Assembly: GCF_002953715.1 (NCBI RefSeq)
Contig: NZ_CP025012.1
Span: 1-64,000, forward strand
Source of the DNA: Rhizobium leguminosarum
GTDB lineage: Bacteria > Pseudomonadota > Alphaproteobacteria > Rhizobiales > Rhizobiaceae
Direction: 5' to 3'
DNA: 64,000 bases
Shown here: one piece after another, positions 18,775 through 26,529 of the stretch
Numbering within the stretch: position 1 is the stretch's first letter
Layout: every line of letters starts with the position of its first letter
Position numbers and translations under genes: made by a program
Notes under the pieces: model-generated
What the model saw: only the letters and a program-made list of their open reading frames with translations
What the model was told of the DNA's origin: nothing
Database searches by the model: none

Positions 18775-19569
18775 AGAGATTTCCCGCCCGCGCAGGCGGC
18801 TGTTCAGGAGGTTGCGGATGCGCAAGGCGATTGTCGCGCTCACCTCCTTGCGGCTGGTCTCGGCGCGGTAATCCACCGCCTCGCCGAAGGAAACTTCGGC
18901 GTCGATGGCGCCACAGCGCACGATGTCGATGAGATGCGGCAAGAGGTCGAGATCTCCCGGCCAGGCCGCGAGCCGCCGATGATAACGCCCCATGGCGATG
19001 CCGTGCACCCTGGTATAGGCAACCGCCACCGGCTGCACCACGACCGTTCCCGTCGGCGACGTGGGCACTGCCATCGCGGCGGCGCCGAACAGCGAGGACT
19101 TGACCTCCAGCAGCCGGTTGCCGTCCGAGGTCGTGCCTTCCGGGAAGAGCACGACGATCTCACCGTCGGCCATGCGCCCGGCGATCTCGTTTGCCTGATG
19201 ACCGGTCTTGCGCCGCTCCTCGCGCACGACGAAGACGCTCTTCTGCAGCTTGGCGAGCGTGCCGAAGATCGGCCAGTCGCGCACCTCGATCTTGGCAATG
19301 AAGACGACGTCGGCAACGGCCGACATCACCATGATATCCAGCCAGGAGGAATGGTTGGAACAGAGCATCAGCGGCCGGCGATCTTCCAGCTTGCCGCTCA
19401 CGCGGACGCGGATGCCGAGACAATAGCAGACGATCCGGTGCCAGACGCGCGGAAGCCGGCGGCGCAGCCGCCAGTCGAACCACAGCGCCAGTACCTGCAG
19501 CGGCATGAGCACGATGCTGACGGCAAGGATGACGACCGCGGCGAAGGCGATGCGCAGCCAGGCGATCAA
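18772..19569 (-). CDS. plsC: 1-acyl-sn-glycerol-3-phosphate acyltransferase (PlsC family)
   Basis: A 265 aa membrane acyltransferase of phospholipid synthesis. It has an N-terminal hydrophobic segment (IAFAAVVILAVSIVLMPLQV), the catalytic NHSSWLD (NHxxxxD) and the FPEGTTSDG glycerophosphate-binding motif. OlsA-type lyso-ornithine-lipid acyltransferases look alike, so the acceptor is not certain. It follows mur by 27 nt. The stop codon TAG lies inside the terminal repeat of the 272 bp element, so the C-terminus may have been set by that insertion. Confidence 0.85.
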   Translation of the reverse strand: MIAWLRIAFAAVVILAVSIVLMPLQVLALWFDWRLRRRLPRVWHRIVCYCLGIRVRVSGKLEDRRPLMLCSNHSSWLDIMVMSAVADVVFIAKIEVRDWPIFGTLAKLQKSVFVVREERRKTGHQANEIAGRMADGEIVVLFPEGTTSDGNRLLEVKSSLFGAAAMAVPTSPTGTVVVQPVAVAYTRVHGIAMGRYHRRLAAWPGDLDLLPHLIDIVRCGAIDAEVSFGEAVDYRAETSRKEVSATIALRIRNLLNSRLRGREIS

Positions 19570-19596
19570 ATGCTGGTCTCCCGGGCTGCCATTGCT

Positions 19597-20025
19597 TCAG
19601 AGATCTTCTTTCTTCAGCGGAACGCCGTAGAGCTCGAGGCGGTGGTCCACCAGCCGGAAGCCGTGCTCGCGGGCGATGCGCTCCTGCAGCGCCTCGATCT
19701 CCGGCGAGCGGAATTCGATGACCGTGCCGGTCTTCAGGTCGATGAGATGGTCGTGGTGTTCTTCCGGCACCGTTTCGTAGCGCGAGCGCCCGTCGCGGAA
19801 GTCGTGCCGGGCGATGATGCCGGCATCCTCGAACAGTTTCACGGTGCGATAGACGGTCGAGATCGAGATCTTCGCATCGACCTTCACCGAGCGGCGGTAG
19901 AGTTCTTCGACGTCGGGGTGGTCTTCCGAGTCTTCCAGAATGCGCGCGATCACGCGGCGCTGCTCGGTCATGCGCATGCCACGTTCGGTGCAAAGCTCCT
20001 CAAGGGTCTTGGCTACATCAGTCAT
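19597..20025 (-). CDS. mur: Fur-family regulator, Mur type (manganese-responsive)
   Basis: A 142 aa metal-dependent repressor. It has an N-terminal winged helix (RMTEQRRVIARILEDSEDHPDVEELYRR) and a metal-binding dimerisation domain with the histidine cluster EEHHDHLIDLKTG. In Rhizobium the Fur-like protein is Mur, which represses manganese uptake (sit genes) while RirA takes over iron control; this is known of the family, not read from the sequence. The start MTDVAKTLEEL is preferred to an upstream ATG that adds 11 residues. It lies between rimI and plsC on the minus strand. Confidence 0.85.
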   Translation of the reverse strand: MTDVAKTLEELCTERGMRMTEQRRVIARILEDSEDHPDVEELYRRSVKVDAKISISTVYRTVKLFEDAGIIARHDFRDGRSRYETVPEEHHDHLIDLKTGTVIEFRSPEIEALQERIAREHGFRLVDHRLELYGVPLKKEDL

Positions 20026-20107
20026 CGCCGGCCTATAGAGATATTCGTGTTTCGACAACGCCGCACGGCATTTGCGCCGGCCTGCATGTTATCTCGCTGC
20101 CAGGGAA

Positions 20108-20608
20108 CTACCGAAGAACGCGCTTCATGACAAGCGCCGTGGAGAGGGCGCCGTTTTCTTGTTTGTAGTAACCCTGACGTTCGCCGACCTTTTCGAAGCC
20201 GAGCTTGCGGTAGAGGCCAAGCGCTGCGGTATTGCCGTTGTCGACCTCGAGAAACATGCTCTCGCCGCCGCGCGAGCGTGCTTCCCGCATCGCCGCCTGC
20301 ATCAGCCGCCAGCCAAGTCCGGCGCGGGCGACCTTCGCCTGCACGGCAATGGTCAGGATTTCCGCTTCGCCGGCGACATGGCGGGCAAGGATGAAACCCG
20401 GAAGCGGCTTTTTCAGGATGGCATTGGTCTGGCGCGCGACGAAGCCGAAGACGGTGTCCTGCATCAGCAGGCCGTGAAATTCACCGTCGCCCCAGGGCCG
20501 GGCGAAGCGTTCGCCGTGCAGGACGGCGACATCGCGGCAATCCTCGCGCTCCATGGCGATGATCTCGAATTCCGGTTTCAGCGTCAGATAGGCTTCCAGC
20601 ATCGTCAT
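20108..20608 (-). CDS. rimI: Ribosomal protein S18-alanine N-acetyltransferase RimI
   Basis: A 166 aa GNAT-fold acetyltransferase. The acetyl-CoA loop appears as ARAGLGWRLMQAAMREARSRG (residues about 91-111), followed by the FLEVDNGNTAALGLYRKLGF block typical of RimI. It overlaps the upstream tsaB by 4 nt; tsaB-rimI is a conserved bacterial pair. Confidence 0.92.
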   Translation of the reverse strand: MTMLEAYLTLKPEFEIIAMEREDCRDVAVLHGERFARPWGDGEFHGLLMQDTVFGFVARQTNAILKKPLPGFILARHVAGEAEILTIAVQAKVARAGLGWRLMQAAMREARSRGGESMFLEVDNGNTAALGLYRKLGFEKVGERQGYYKQENGALSTALVMKRVLR

Positions 20609-21267
20609 ACTCGTCGCGCAATTGCGTATCCGGCCTGCGGCTTGGCATCGGGTCCGCGCAGATAAAGGGGCTTCGGCTTTCCGGCATCGGGGGAGGCGGC
20701 AGCGCCCAGGCGCGCCACCACGGAGATTGGGAACCTGTTGGTGTGATCGCCGCCGGCGTCGGCCTTCAGCAGGGGCGTCGCCGAACCGGTGATCTCGCCG
20801 TCGAAGCCGGCGGCAAAAGCCTGTGCTTCCGCAACGCTGACTGCCCGTGGCGCGTCGAGGGACGAACCGTCGGCCGCGAAGGACTGGAGGTAGATTTCGT
20901 CCCGCTTGGCATCCATCGCCGCTAGCACGGCGCGATGAGGCGTCTTGTCGCGCTGGGCTGAAGCCATGACTTCGAGCGTGGTGATGCCGACGGCCGGCAC
21001 ATTGAGGGAAAGCGCAAAACCGCGGGCGGCAGCAACGCCGACGCGGATGCCGGTAAAGGAGCCGGGACCGATGGTGACGGCAAGGCGGTCGATATGAGAA
21101 AGTGCCAGTCCCGCCTGATCGAGCGCGCGATCGACGATACCAATCAGATGTTCAGCATGCCCCTTGCCGATCATGTCCGATGCCTCCCCCAGCACCGTAT
21201 TCCTGCCGCTGTCAAAGACGGCGGCAGCGCAGTCCACACCCGCCGTGTCGAGCGCCAGAATGATCAT
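20605..21267 (-). CDS. tsaB: tRNA threonylcarbamoyladenosine biosynthesis protein TsaB
   Basis: A 220 aa actin-fold partner of TsaD and TsaE in making t6A37 of tRNA. The N-terminal ALDTAGVDCAAAVFD and the TIGPGSFTGIRVGVAAARG block are diagnostic. It is coupled to rimI by a 4 nt overlap and heads the minus-strand run tsaB-rimI-mur-plsC. Confidence 0.94.
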   Translation of the reverse strand: MIILALDTAGVDCAAAVFDSGRNTVLGEASDMIGKGHAEHLIGIVDRALDQAGLALSHIDRLAVTIGPGSFTGIRVGVAAARGFALSLNVPAVGITTLEVMASAQRDKTPHRAVLAAMDAKRDEIYLQSFAADGSSLDAPRAVSVAEAQAFAAGFDGEITGSATPLLKADAGGDHTNRFPISVVARLGAAASPDAGKPKPLYLRGPDAKPQAGYAIARRV

Positions 21268-21355
21268 GCCATCAATTTCCGAATAAACCAGTGTCGCCTA
21301 TCGATAAATCCGTTCGGCCGAACCTGAGATGAACGGCCGGACGAATTCAGGATTT

Positions 21356-21922
21356 TTAGGCGGCAATCACTTCCTGCACTTCCGGAACGAAATGGCGCAG
21401 CAGGTTCTGGACGCCGTGCTTCAGCGTTGCCGTCGAAGACGGGCAGCCGGCGCAGGAACCCTTCATGTTCAGATAGACCTTGCCATCCTTGAAGCCGCGG
21501 AAGGTGATGTCGCCGCCGTCTTGGGCAACGGCCGGGCGCACGCGGGTTTCCAGAAGCTCCTTGATGGTCAGCACGATCGATTCATCGCCTTCGTCGAAGA
21601 ATTCGTCGCCGGCATCGGCGTCTTCGGAAAGGATCGAGGCATCGCCCATGACCGGCTTGCCGGACATGAAGTGCTCCATGATCGAGCCTAATATAGCCGG
21701 CTTAAGATGTTGCCAGTCGGCATTGTCCTTGGAGACGGAAATGAAATCATAGCCGAAATAGACGCCGGTGACGCCTGATATTTCGAACAGCCGGGCGGCG
21801 AGCGGTGAAGCTTGAGCCTCTTCGGCGCTGCGGAACTCGGCCGTGCCGTTTTCCATCACCACCTTGCCCGGCAGGAACTTCTGCGTGGCGGGGTTCGGCG
21901 TGGCTTCGGTCTGAATGAACAT
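21356..21922 (-). CDS. nfuA: Fe-S cluster carrier NfuA-like protein (NifU C-terminal domain)
   Basis: A 188 aa iron-sulfur carrier with an N-terminal Nfu_N domain (FIQTEATPNPATQKFLPGK, residues 2-20) and a C-terminal NifU-like domain holding the CxxC cluster site SCAGCPSS. The start MFIQTEATPN is chosen because GGAG lies 6 nt before it; an ATG four codons upstream overlaps that site. It is a single gene on the minus strand. This is the general-purpose Nfu protein, not nitrogenase NifU, because the IscU-like and central ferredoxin domains are absent. Confidence 0.93.
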   Translation of the reverse strand: MFIQTEATPNPATQKFLPGKVVMENGTAEFRSAEEAQASPLAARLFEISGVTGVYFGYDFISVSKDNADWQHLKPAILGSIMEHFMSGKPVMGDASILSEDADAGDEFFDEGDESIVLTIKELLETRVRPAVAQDGGDITFRGFKDGKVYLNMKGSCAGCPSSTATLKHGVQNLLRHFVPEVQEVIAA

Positions 21923-22028
21923 CTGGTTCTCCATGCGGCCGGCCCATGGTCTCGGCCGTCTTTAGAATTCTTCAAAAGAAGATAAGCCGATTGACGGCTC
22001 TAATCAAGAGACTTGTACTCAAGAAAAG

Positions 22029-22520
22029 CTAGCAGAGGGCGTCGATTTCCTCGTTGGTCAACGTATCCGGCAGCACGGTGACCGGGATCGGAAACGCCGC
22101 CGCGCGACCGGCGACCGAGGAGACCAGCGGCCCTGGACCTTCCTTTGCCGAACCGGCGGCCAGAACCAGGATCGCCACATCGCGGTCTTCTTCGATCACG
22201 GCGTTGATCTGTTCGGCAGCACCGCCCTCTCGGATGACGACCTCAGGCTCGATGCCGATGGTCTCGCGCACGATCTGGGCGATCTTGGCAACGACCGCCT
22301 CGGCCTCTTCACGCGCTTCGGCCCGCATGATCTCTTCGACGCCGAGCCATTGCTGGAAATCCCCGTCGGGGATCACATAGAGCAGCACCAGCCCGCCATT
22401 GGAATTCTTCGCGCGCCGGCCGGCATAATGAACGGCGCGTTGGCATTCGGGTGTACCGTCGATCACCGCCATGAATTTGCGGCGGTGACCTTCGAGCCGT
22501 GAGAGTCGCTTCGATACCAT
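22029..22520 (-). CDS. Universal stress protein (UspA family)
   Basis: A 163 aa single-domain Usp protein with the alpha/beta nucleotide-binding fold. The beginning FMAVIDGTPECQRAVHYAGR and the end SSVAGRAAAFPIPVTVLPDTL match the family. The ATP-binding motif G2xG9xGS/T is only partly recognisable (AAGSAKEGPGPLVSSVAG). It is cotranscribed with, or close behind, trpS. Specific role unknown. Confidence 0.85.
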   Translation of the reverse strand: MVSKRLSRLEGHRRKFMAVIDGTPECQRAVHYAGRRAKNSNGGLVLLYVIPDGDFQQWLGVEEIMRAEAREEAEAVVAKIAQIVRETIGIEPEVVIREGGAAEQINAVIEEDRDVAILVLAAGSAKEGPGPLVSSVAGRAAAFPIPVTVLPDTLTNEEIDALC

Positions 22521-22627
22521 GGCGCGGACTCTGACACCCGAAGCGGAAAATTTGCAAGCCCAGTTTTTGCCCTGATGCCCCGGAAGAAATCCTCTTCTCC
22601 CCTGGCGGGAAAAAGGGGAGATCTATC

Positions 22628-23692
22628 TCAATAGAGGAAGCCGATGACGTCGCGCACTTGTTGCATCGTCACCTCGGCGCGGGCCCTTGCGCGTTCGCCG
22701 CCCTTGCGCAGGATCGCGTCGATATGGCTGGTATCGTCCATCAGCCGGCGCATTTCGCCGGTGATCGGCGCGAGCACGTTGATCGCCAGATCGACCAGCG
22801 CCGGCTTGAAGACGGAGAATTGCTGGCCGCCGAATTCGGCAAGCACGTCCGCCTTCGACTTGTCGGCGAGTGCGGCATAGATCGCCACCAGATTGTCGGC
22901 TTCCGGACGGCCCTGCAGCCCGTCGATCTCGCTCGGCAAGCCGTCCGGATCGGTCTTGGCCTTGCGGATCTTCTTCGAGATCGCGTCCTCGTCATCCATC
23001 AGGTTGATGCGGGAGAGATCAGAGGGGTCCGATTTCGACATTTTCTTGGTGCCGTCGCGCAGCGACATGACGCGCGGCGCCGGCCCGCCGATCAGCGGCT
23101 CGACCATCGGGAAATAGGCATGCACCGGCTCGTTGCCGACGGTGATATCGACGCCGTAGCCGGTCCTGCTGATATGCTCGGCATAGTCGAGGTTGAACTT
23201 CATCGCGATGTCGCGGGCAAGCTCCAGATGCTGCTTCTGGTCCTCGCCGACCGGCACATGGGTGCCGCGATAGACGAGAATGTCGGCGGCCATCAGGCTC
23301 GGATAGGCGTAAAGGCCGAGCGAGGCCTGCTCGCGGTCCTTGCCGGCCTTGTCCTTGAACTGCGTCATCCGGTTCATCCAGCCGATGCGGGCAACGCAGT
23401 TGAAGATCCAGGCGAGTTCGGCATGCTGCGGCACGGCCGACTGATTGAAGACGATATGCTTTTCCGGATCGATGCCGGCGGCGATGAAGGCCGCGGCGAT
23501 CGAGCGCGTCTGGCTCGGCATGTCCTCGTGCACGAGCTGGGCGGTGAGCGCATGCATGTCGACGACGCAGTAGATGCAGTCATTGCCTTCCTGCAGTGCC
23601 ACGAACCGGCGGATCGCGCCGAGATAATTGCCGAGATGCAGATTGCCGGTCGGCTGCACGCCGGAGAATACGAGTTTCTTGAATTCGCTCAT
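22628..23692 (-). CDS. trpS: Tryptophanyl-tRNA synthetase
   Basis: A class I aminoacyl-tRNA synthetase charging tRNA-Trp. The 354 aa protein has the HIGH-type motif in [16 protein letters not shown] and the KMSKS loop in KKMSKSDPS. The trpS-usp pair is usual in rhizobia. In those genomes murJ and glnD lie directly upstream; here a hairpin repeat, a VOC gene and a small peptidase gene stand between. Confidence 0.97.
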   Translation of the reverse strand: MSEFKKLVFSGVQPTGNLHLGNYLGAIRRFVALQEGNDCIYCVVDMHALTAQLVHEDMPSQTRSIAAAFIAAGIDPEKHIVFNQSAVPQHAELAWIFNCVARIGWMNRMTQFKDKAGKDREQASLGLYAYPSLMAADILVYRGTHVPVGEDQKQHLELARDIAMKFNLDYAEHISRTGYGVDITVGNEPVHAYFPMVEPLIGGPAPRVMSLRDGTKKMSKSDPSDLSRINLMDDEDAISKKIRKAKTDPDGLPSEIDGLQGRPEADNLVAIYAALADKSKADVLAEFGGQQFSVFKPALVDLAINVLAPITGEMRRLMDDTSHIDAILRKGGERARARAEVTMQQVRDVIGFLY

Positions 23693-23722
23693 GTCGTCCT
23701 CAATAGGCTGGTGGAGGGCCTA

Positions 23723-23819
23723 CAGCGCCGCGCGTCTTTTCAGACGCGCAAAGGACGCTGTAACATTCTAAATTGCTGCATAATTCCTTAAGTCGATTCC
23801 GACTTAAGGAATTATGCAG
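23723..23819 (+). repeat. Hairpin repeat family copy 2 of 5, with a second 20 bp stem-loop
   Basis: Module 1: CAGCG (23723) and CGCTG (23756-23760) enclose the hairpin GCGCGTCT-TTTC-AGACGCGC (23730-23749). Module 2: a perfect 20 bp stem (23776-23795 with 23800-23819, loop ATTC) starting CTGCATAATTCCTTAAGTCG. It lies upstream of trpS. Module 2 is not seen in full elsewhere in the window. Confidence 0.85.
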
Positions 23820-23885
23820 TGGGCTCTGCGCCCATGTTGCTAACGCGGCGGCTTATGCACGGCCGACCGGTCGCGATCAAGGGGT

Positions 23886-24284
23886 TCAGGCAGCAGCGTG
23901 TTGGATCAGATCGAAAGTGTTGCCGTAGGGATCCGCAAAGACCGCCACCGTGCCGTAAACCTCATGACGTGGCTCTTCCAGAAAGCGCACGCCGACTGCC
24001 AGCATCGCGGCATGGTCGCGGGCGAAATCGTCGGTCTTCAAAAAGAAGCCGACACGGCCGCCCGTCTGATTGCCGATGGCCGCGCGCTGCGTCTCGTCTG
24101 CCGCTTGCGCCAGCAGAAACGCGGCTCCATCCCCACCCCTTGGCTTCACCACTACCCAGCGCTTGCCCTCCGGCTGCGGCTCGTCCTGAAGGCAAGCGAA
24201 ACCGAGGCCATCGCAATAGAAGGCCTTGGCGCGGTCGTAGTCGTCGACGACGAGAGTGACGAGGAAAAGAGACTGGGTCGTCAT
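23886..24284 (-). CDS. VOC (glyoxalase-like) family protein
   Basis: A 132 aa vicinal-oxygen-chelate fold protein: LFLVTLVVDDYDRAKAFYCDGLGF opens the first module and VFADPYGNTFDLIQ closes the second. The ATG at 24284 is chosen because GAGG precedes it; the open frame extends upstream but that part is not family-like. It is a stand-alone gene between trpS and a secreted peptidase-like gene. Substrate unknown. Confidence 0.8.
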   Translation of the reverse strand: MTTQSLFLVTLVVDDYDRAKAFYCDGLGFACLQDEPQPEGKRWVVVKPRGGDGAAFLLAQAADETQRAAIGNQTGGRVGFFLKTDDFARDHAAMLAVGVRFLEEPRHEVYGTVAVFADPYGNTFDLIQHAAA

Positions 24285-24472
24285 GTGCTGCCTCGCGTTT
24301 GAGATATTTATTCCAGTTTTGAGCAGAAATATCCCGGTTTTTAAGCCGAATTGATCAATGGTCTTACTTATAATTGAGTATAAAATTTCACAAAAAAGCT
24401 TTTTTTGAACTGAAAATCCATCGCCTGGCACCGGCGCCGATGGGGCTGCCACGGTCGCCGATCGGAGGGTCC

Positions 24473-24901
24473 ATGCAGAACGCAACTTTGCTCGTCATAG
24501 CAGGCCTTTTCGCCCTACAATCAGCAACGGGTGCCGTCGGTCAAGACATGAAAAGGCATGCCGTTCATCTTCCAAAACATCAGCCACGTCTCGCCTACAC
24601 CGTCCAGACCGTCAGCGTTCGTGCCGGCTGCTTTCCAGGGCGCCTGCGAGCGGTCCTGTCGTATATTGCTGCAAAGACCGGTCGCCGCCCTGTGATCACC
24701 TCGGGCCACAGGCCGCATCCCCGCCGCCATGGGTCCCTGCACGGGAAATGTCTGGCAGCCGATATCAGGATGCCCGGCCTGTCGGAACGCACGATCATAT
24801 CAGCCGCAAGAAGTGCGCCGGGCATCGGCGGCATTGGCAGCTATTGCAATGGCATCATCCATGTCGACGTCGGACCGCAAAGGCGATGGGTTGACTGCTG
24901 A
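24473..24901 (+). CDS. Small secreted peptidase M15-like protein (DUF882/YcbK-like)
   Basis: A 142 aa protein with a signal peptide (MQNATLLVIAGLFALQSATG). The short M15 peptidase domain shows TSGHRPHP, the zinc motif H-x6-D in SLHGKCLAADI, and the end GIIHVDVGPQRRWVDC, which matches the HVDVGPxRRW of D,D-carboxypeptidase-like YcbK proteins. GGAGGG precedes this ATG. The mature part has four cysteines (GCFPG, GKCLA, SYCNG, VDC), suggesting disulfides. The glycine usual three residues after the zinc His is Cys here. Likely acts on peptidoglycan in the periplasm; activity unproven. Confidence 0.75.
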   Translation: MQNATLLVIAGLFALQSATGAVGQDMKRHAVHLPKHQPRLAYTVQTVSVRAGCFPGRLRAVLSYIAAKTGRRPVITSGHRPHPRRHGSLHGKCLAADIRMPGLSERTIISAARSAPGIGGIGSYCNGIIHVDVGPQRRWVDC

Positions 24902-24924
24902 GCAATACCAGGAAAAGTGCGACC

Positions 24925-26505
24925 TCAGCCGTCCTTCGCCGGCGCCGGTTTGCGGTTCAGGTTGCGTCGGATCATGCCGAGATTTGCCCCGCCGACCAGG
25001 AAAGCGGCGGCGAAATAGATCAGCATCGCGATCGCAATCAGCAGCCCGAGGGTGCCGATCTTGGTGATAAGCGGCGCGCCGGAAGCAAGCCAGGGCGCCC
25101 AGTGCTGCTTGAGGAAGACGATCGCAGCACCCATGACGGCCGCGGCGACGATCAGCAGGGCGGTGCGCTTTGCCAGCGCCCATTCCCATGTCAGGTGGCC
25201 GCGGCGCAAAAGCGTGGTGAACAGCAGCACGGTGCTGATCCAGCCGGCCGTGGCTTCGGCAACTGCGATGCCGGGCGCGCCCATATAGGGGAAGAGGGTC
25301 AGCGCCGTGGCGCAGTTGGTCGCAACCGCGATGGCCGAAAAGCGCATCGGCGTCTTGGTGTCCTCGCGGGCATAGAAGCCGGGCTGCAATGCCTTGATCA
25401 GCACGAAGGCCGGCAGGCCGATGCCGTAAATCGCCAGGATCGAGCCGACGACCGCAGTGTTTTCCTGATGGAAGGCGCCGCGCTCATAGAGCACGCGGAT
25501 GATCTCGTCGGACAGGATCCAGAGCGCGAAGGCGGCAGGGATCGTCAGGAACAGCACGAATTCGATCGAGCGGTTCTGCAGGTTTCCGGCCTCGCGCAGG
25601 TTGCCGCCCTTCAGCGCCCGGGCCAGTTCCGGCAGAAGCACCACGCCGACGGCGACGCCGACGACCCCGAGCGGCAGCTGATAGATGCGGTCGGCATATT
25701 GCAGTGCTGCGATCGCGCCGTCGCGGGACGACGCAATCGCCTGGCCGATCAGCTGGTTGATCTGGGTGATGCCGCCCGTCACCGCAGCCGGCACCGCCAG
25801 GATCAGCAGCCGCTTGACGTTTGGTGTCATCTTCGGGAAGCGGAAGCCGATGCTCATGCCGGCCGCGAGCACGCCGACATAGACGACGGCGAGTTGCAGG
25901 ACGCCGGCGGCAAGAACGCCCCAGGAGAGATACCAGGCCGTCGCCAGCGGATCGGCGCCGGTATAGAGCGCATAAAACAGCGCCCCGATCATCACCACGT
26001 TGAGGAAGACGGGCGCGATGGCGGCGGCGAAGAAATGATGCAGCGAATTCAGCATGCCGCTCATCATCGCCGTCAGCGACATGCACATCAGATAGGGAAA
26101 CATCACGGCCGCCATGCGGATCGTGATCGAGAACTTGTCGGGATCGTCGGCAAAGCCCGGCGCGATGACGAAGCGCACCAGCAGCGGCATGGCAAGCTCC
26201 ATCACGATGGTGATGAGGAGCAGCACCGAAAACAAGACGCCAAAGACTTCTTCCGAAAAACGCTTGGCGCCATCCGTGCCGTTCGCCTCGATCTCCTTGG
26301 CAAAGAGCGGCACGAAGGCGGCGTTGAAGGCGCCCTCGGCAAACAGCCGGCGGAACAGGTTCGGAAAGCGGAAGGCGGCGTAGAAGACGTCGGCCATCGG
26401 TCCGGTGCCGAGGGCCGCAGCCATCAGCGTTTCGCGGGCGAAGCCGAAGATGCGGCTGCCGAGGGTGGCGCCGCCGACGGTCGCGAATTTCTTGACGAGG
26501 CTCAT
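24925..26505 (-). CDS. murJ: Lipid II flippase MurJ (MviN)
   Basis: Moves lipid II across the inner membrane for peptidoglycan synthesis. The 526 aa protein has about 14 hydrophobic segments and the typical start MSLVKKFATVGGATLGSRIFGFARE, followed by FPNLFRRLFAEGAFNAAFVP, the MurJ/MVF hallmark. It lies 24 nt downstream of glnD on the same strand; glnD-murJ is a conserved pair in rhizobia. Confidence 0.96.
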   Translation of the reverse strand: MSLVKKFATVGGATLGSRIFGFARETLMAAALGTGPMADVFYAAFRFPNLFRRLFAEGAFNAAFVPLFAKEIEANGTDGAKRFSEEVFGVLFSVLLLITIVMELAMPLLVRFVIAPGFADDPDKFSITIRMAAVMFPYLMCMSLTAMMSGMLNSLHHFFAAAIAPVFLNVVMIGALFYALYTGADPLATAWYLSWGVLAAGVLQLAVVYVGVLAAGMSIGFRFPKMTPNVKRLLILAVPAAVTGGITQINQLIGQAIASSRDGAIAALQYADRIYQLPLGVVGVAVGVVLLPELARALKGGNLREAGNLQNRSIEFVLFLTIPAAFALWILSDEIIRVLYERGAFHQENTAVVGSILAIYGIGLPAFVLIKALQPGFYAREDTKTPMRFSAIAVATNCATALTLFPYMGAPGIAVAEATAGWISTVLLFTTLLRRGHLTWEWALAKRTALLIVAAAVMGAAIVFLKQHWAPWLASGAPLITKIGTLGLLIAIAMLIYFAAAFLVGGANLGMIRRNLNRKPAPAKDG

Positions 26506-26529
26506 GCGTTCGGGCTCATGCGTGGTGGC

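Noticed and set aside
18536-18775. Open frames inside the 272 bp element at 18.5 kb and its copy at 56.4 kb
   Set aside because: They are short, read through inverted repeats, and their differences between copies follow pairing rather than codon position.
21356-21922. Nitrogenase-specific NifU
   Set aside because: Only the Nfu N-terminal domain and NifU C-terminal domain are present; no nif genes are nearby, so it is the housekeeping Nfu protein.
22595-22621. Terminator between trpS and the universal stress gene
   Set aside because: TCTCCCC/GGGGAGA gives only a 7 bp stem with a long loop and no T run in the right place; too weak to list.
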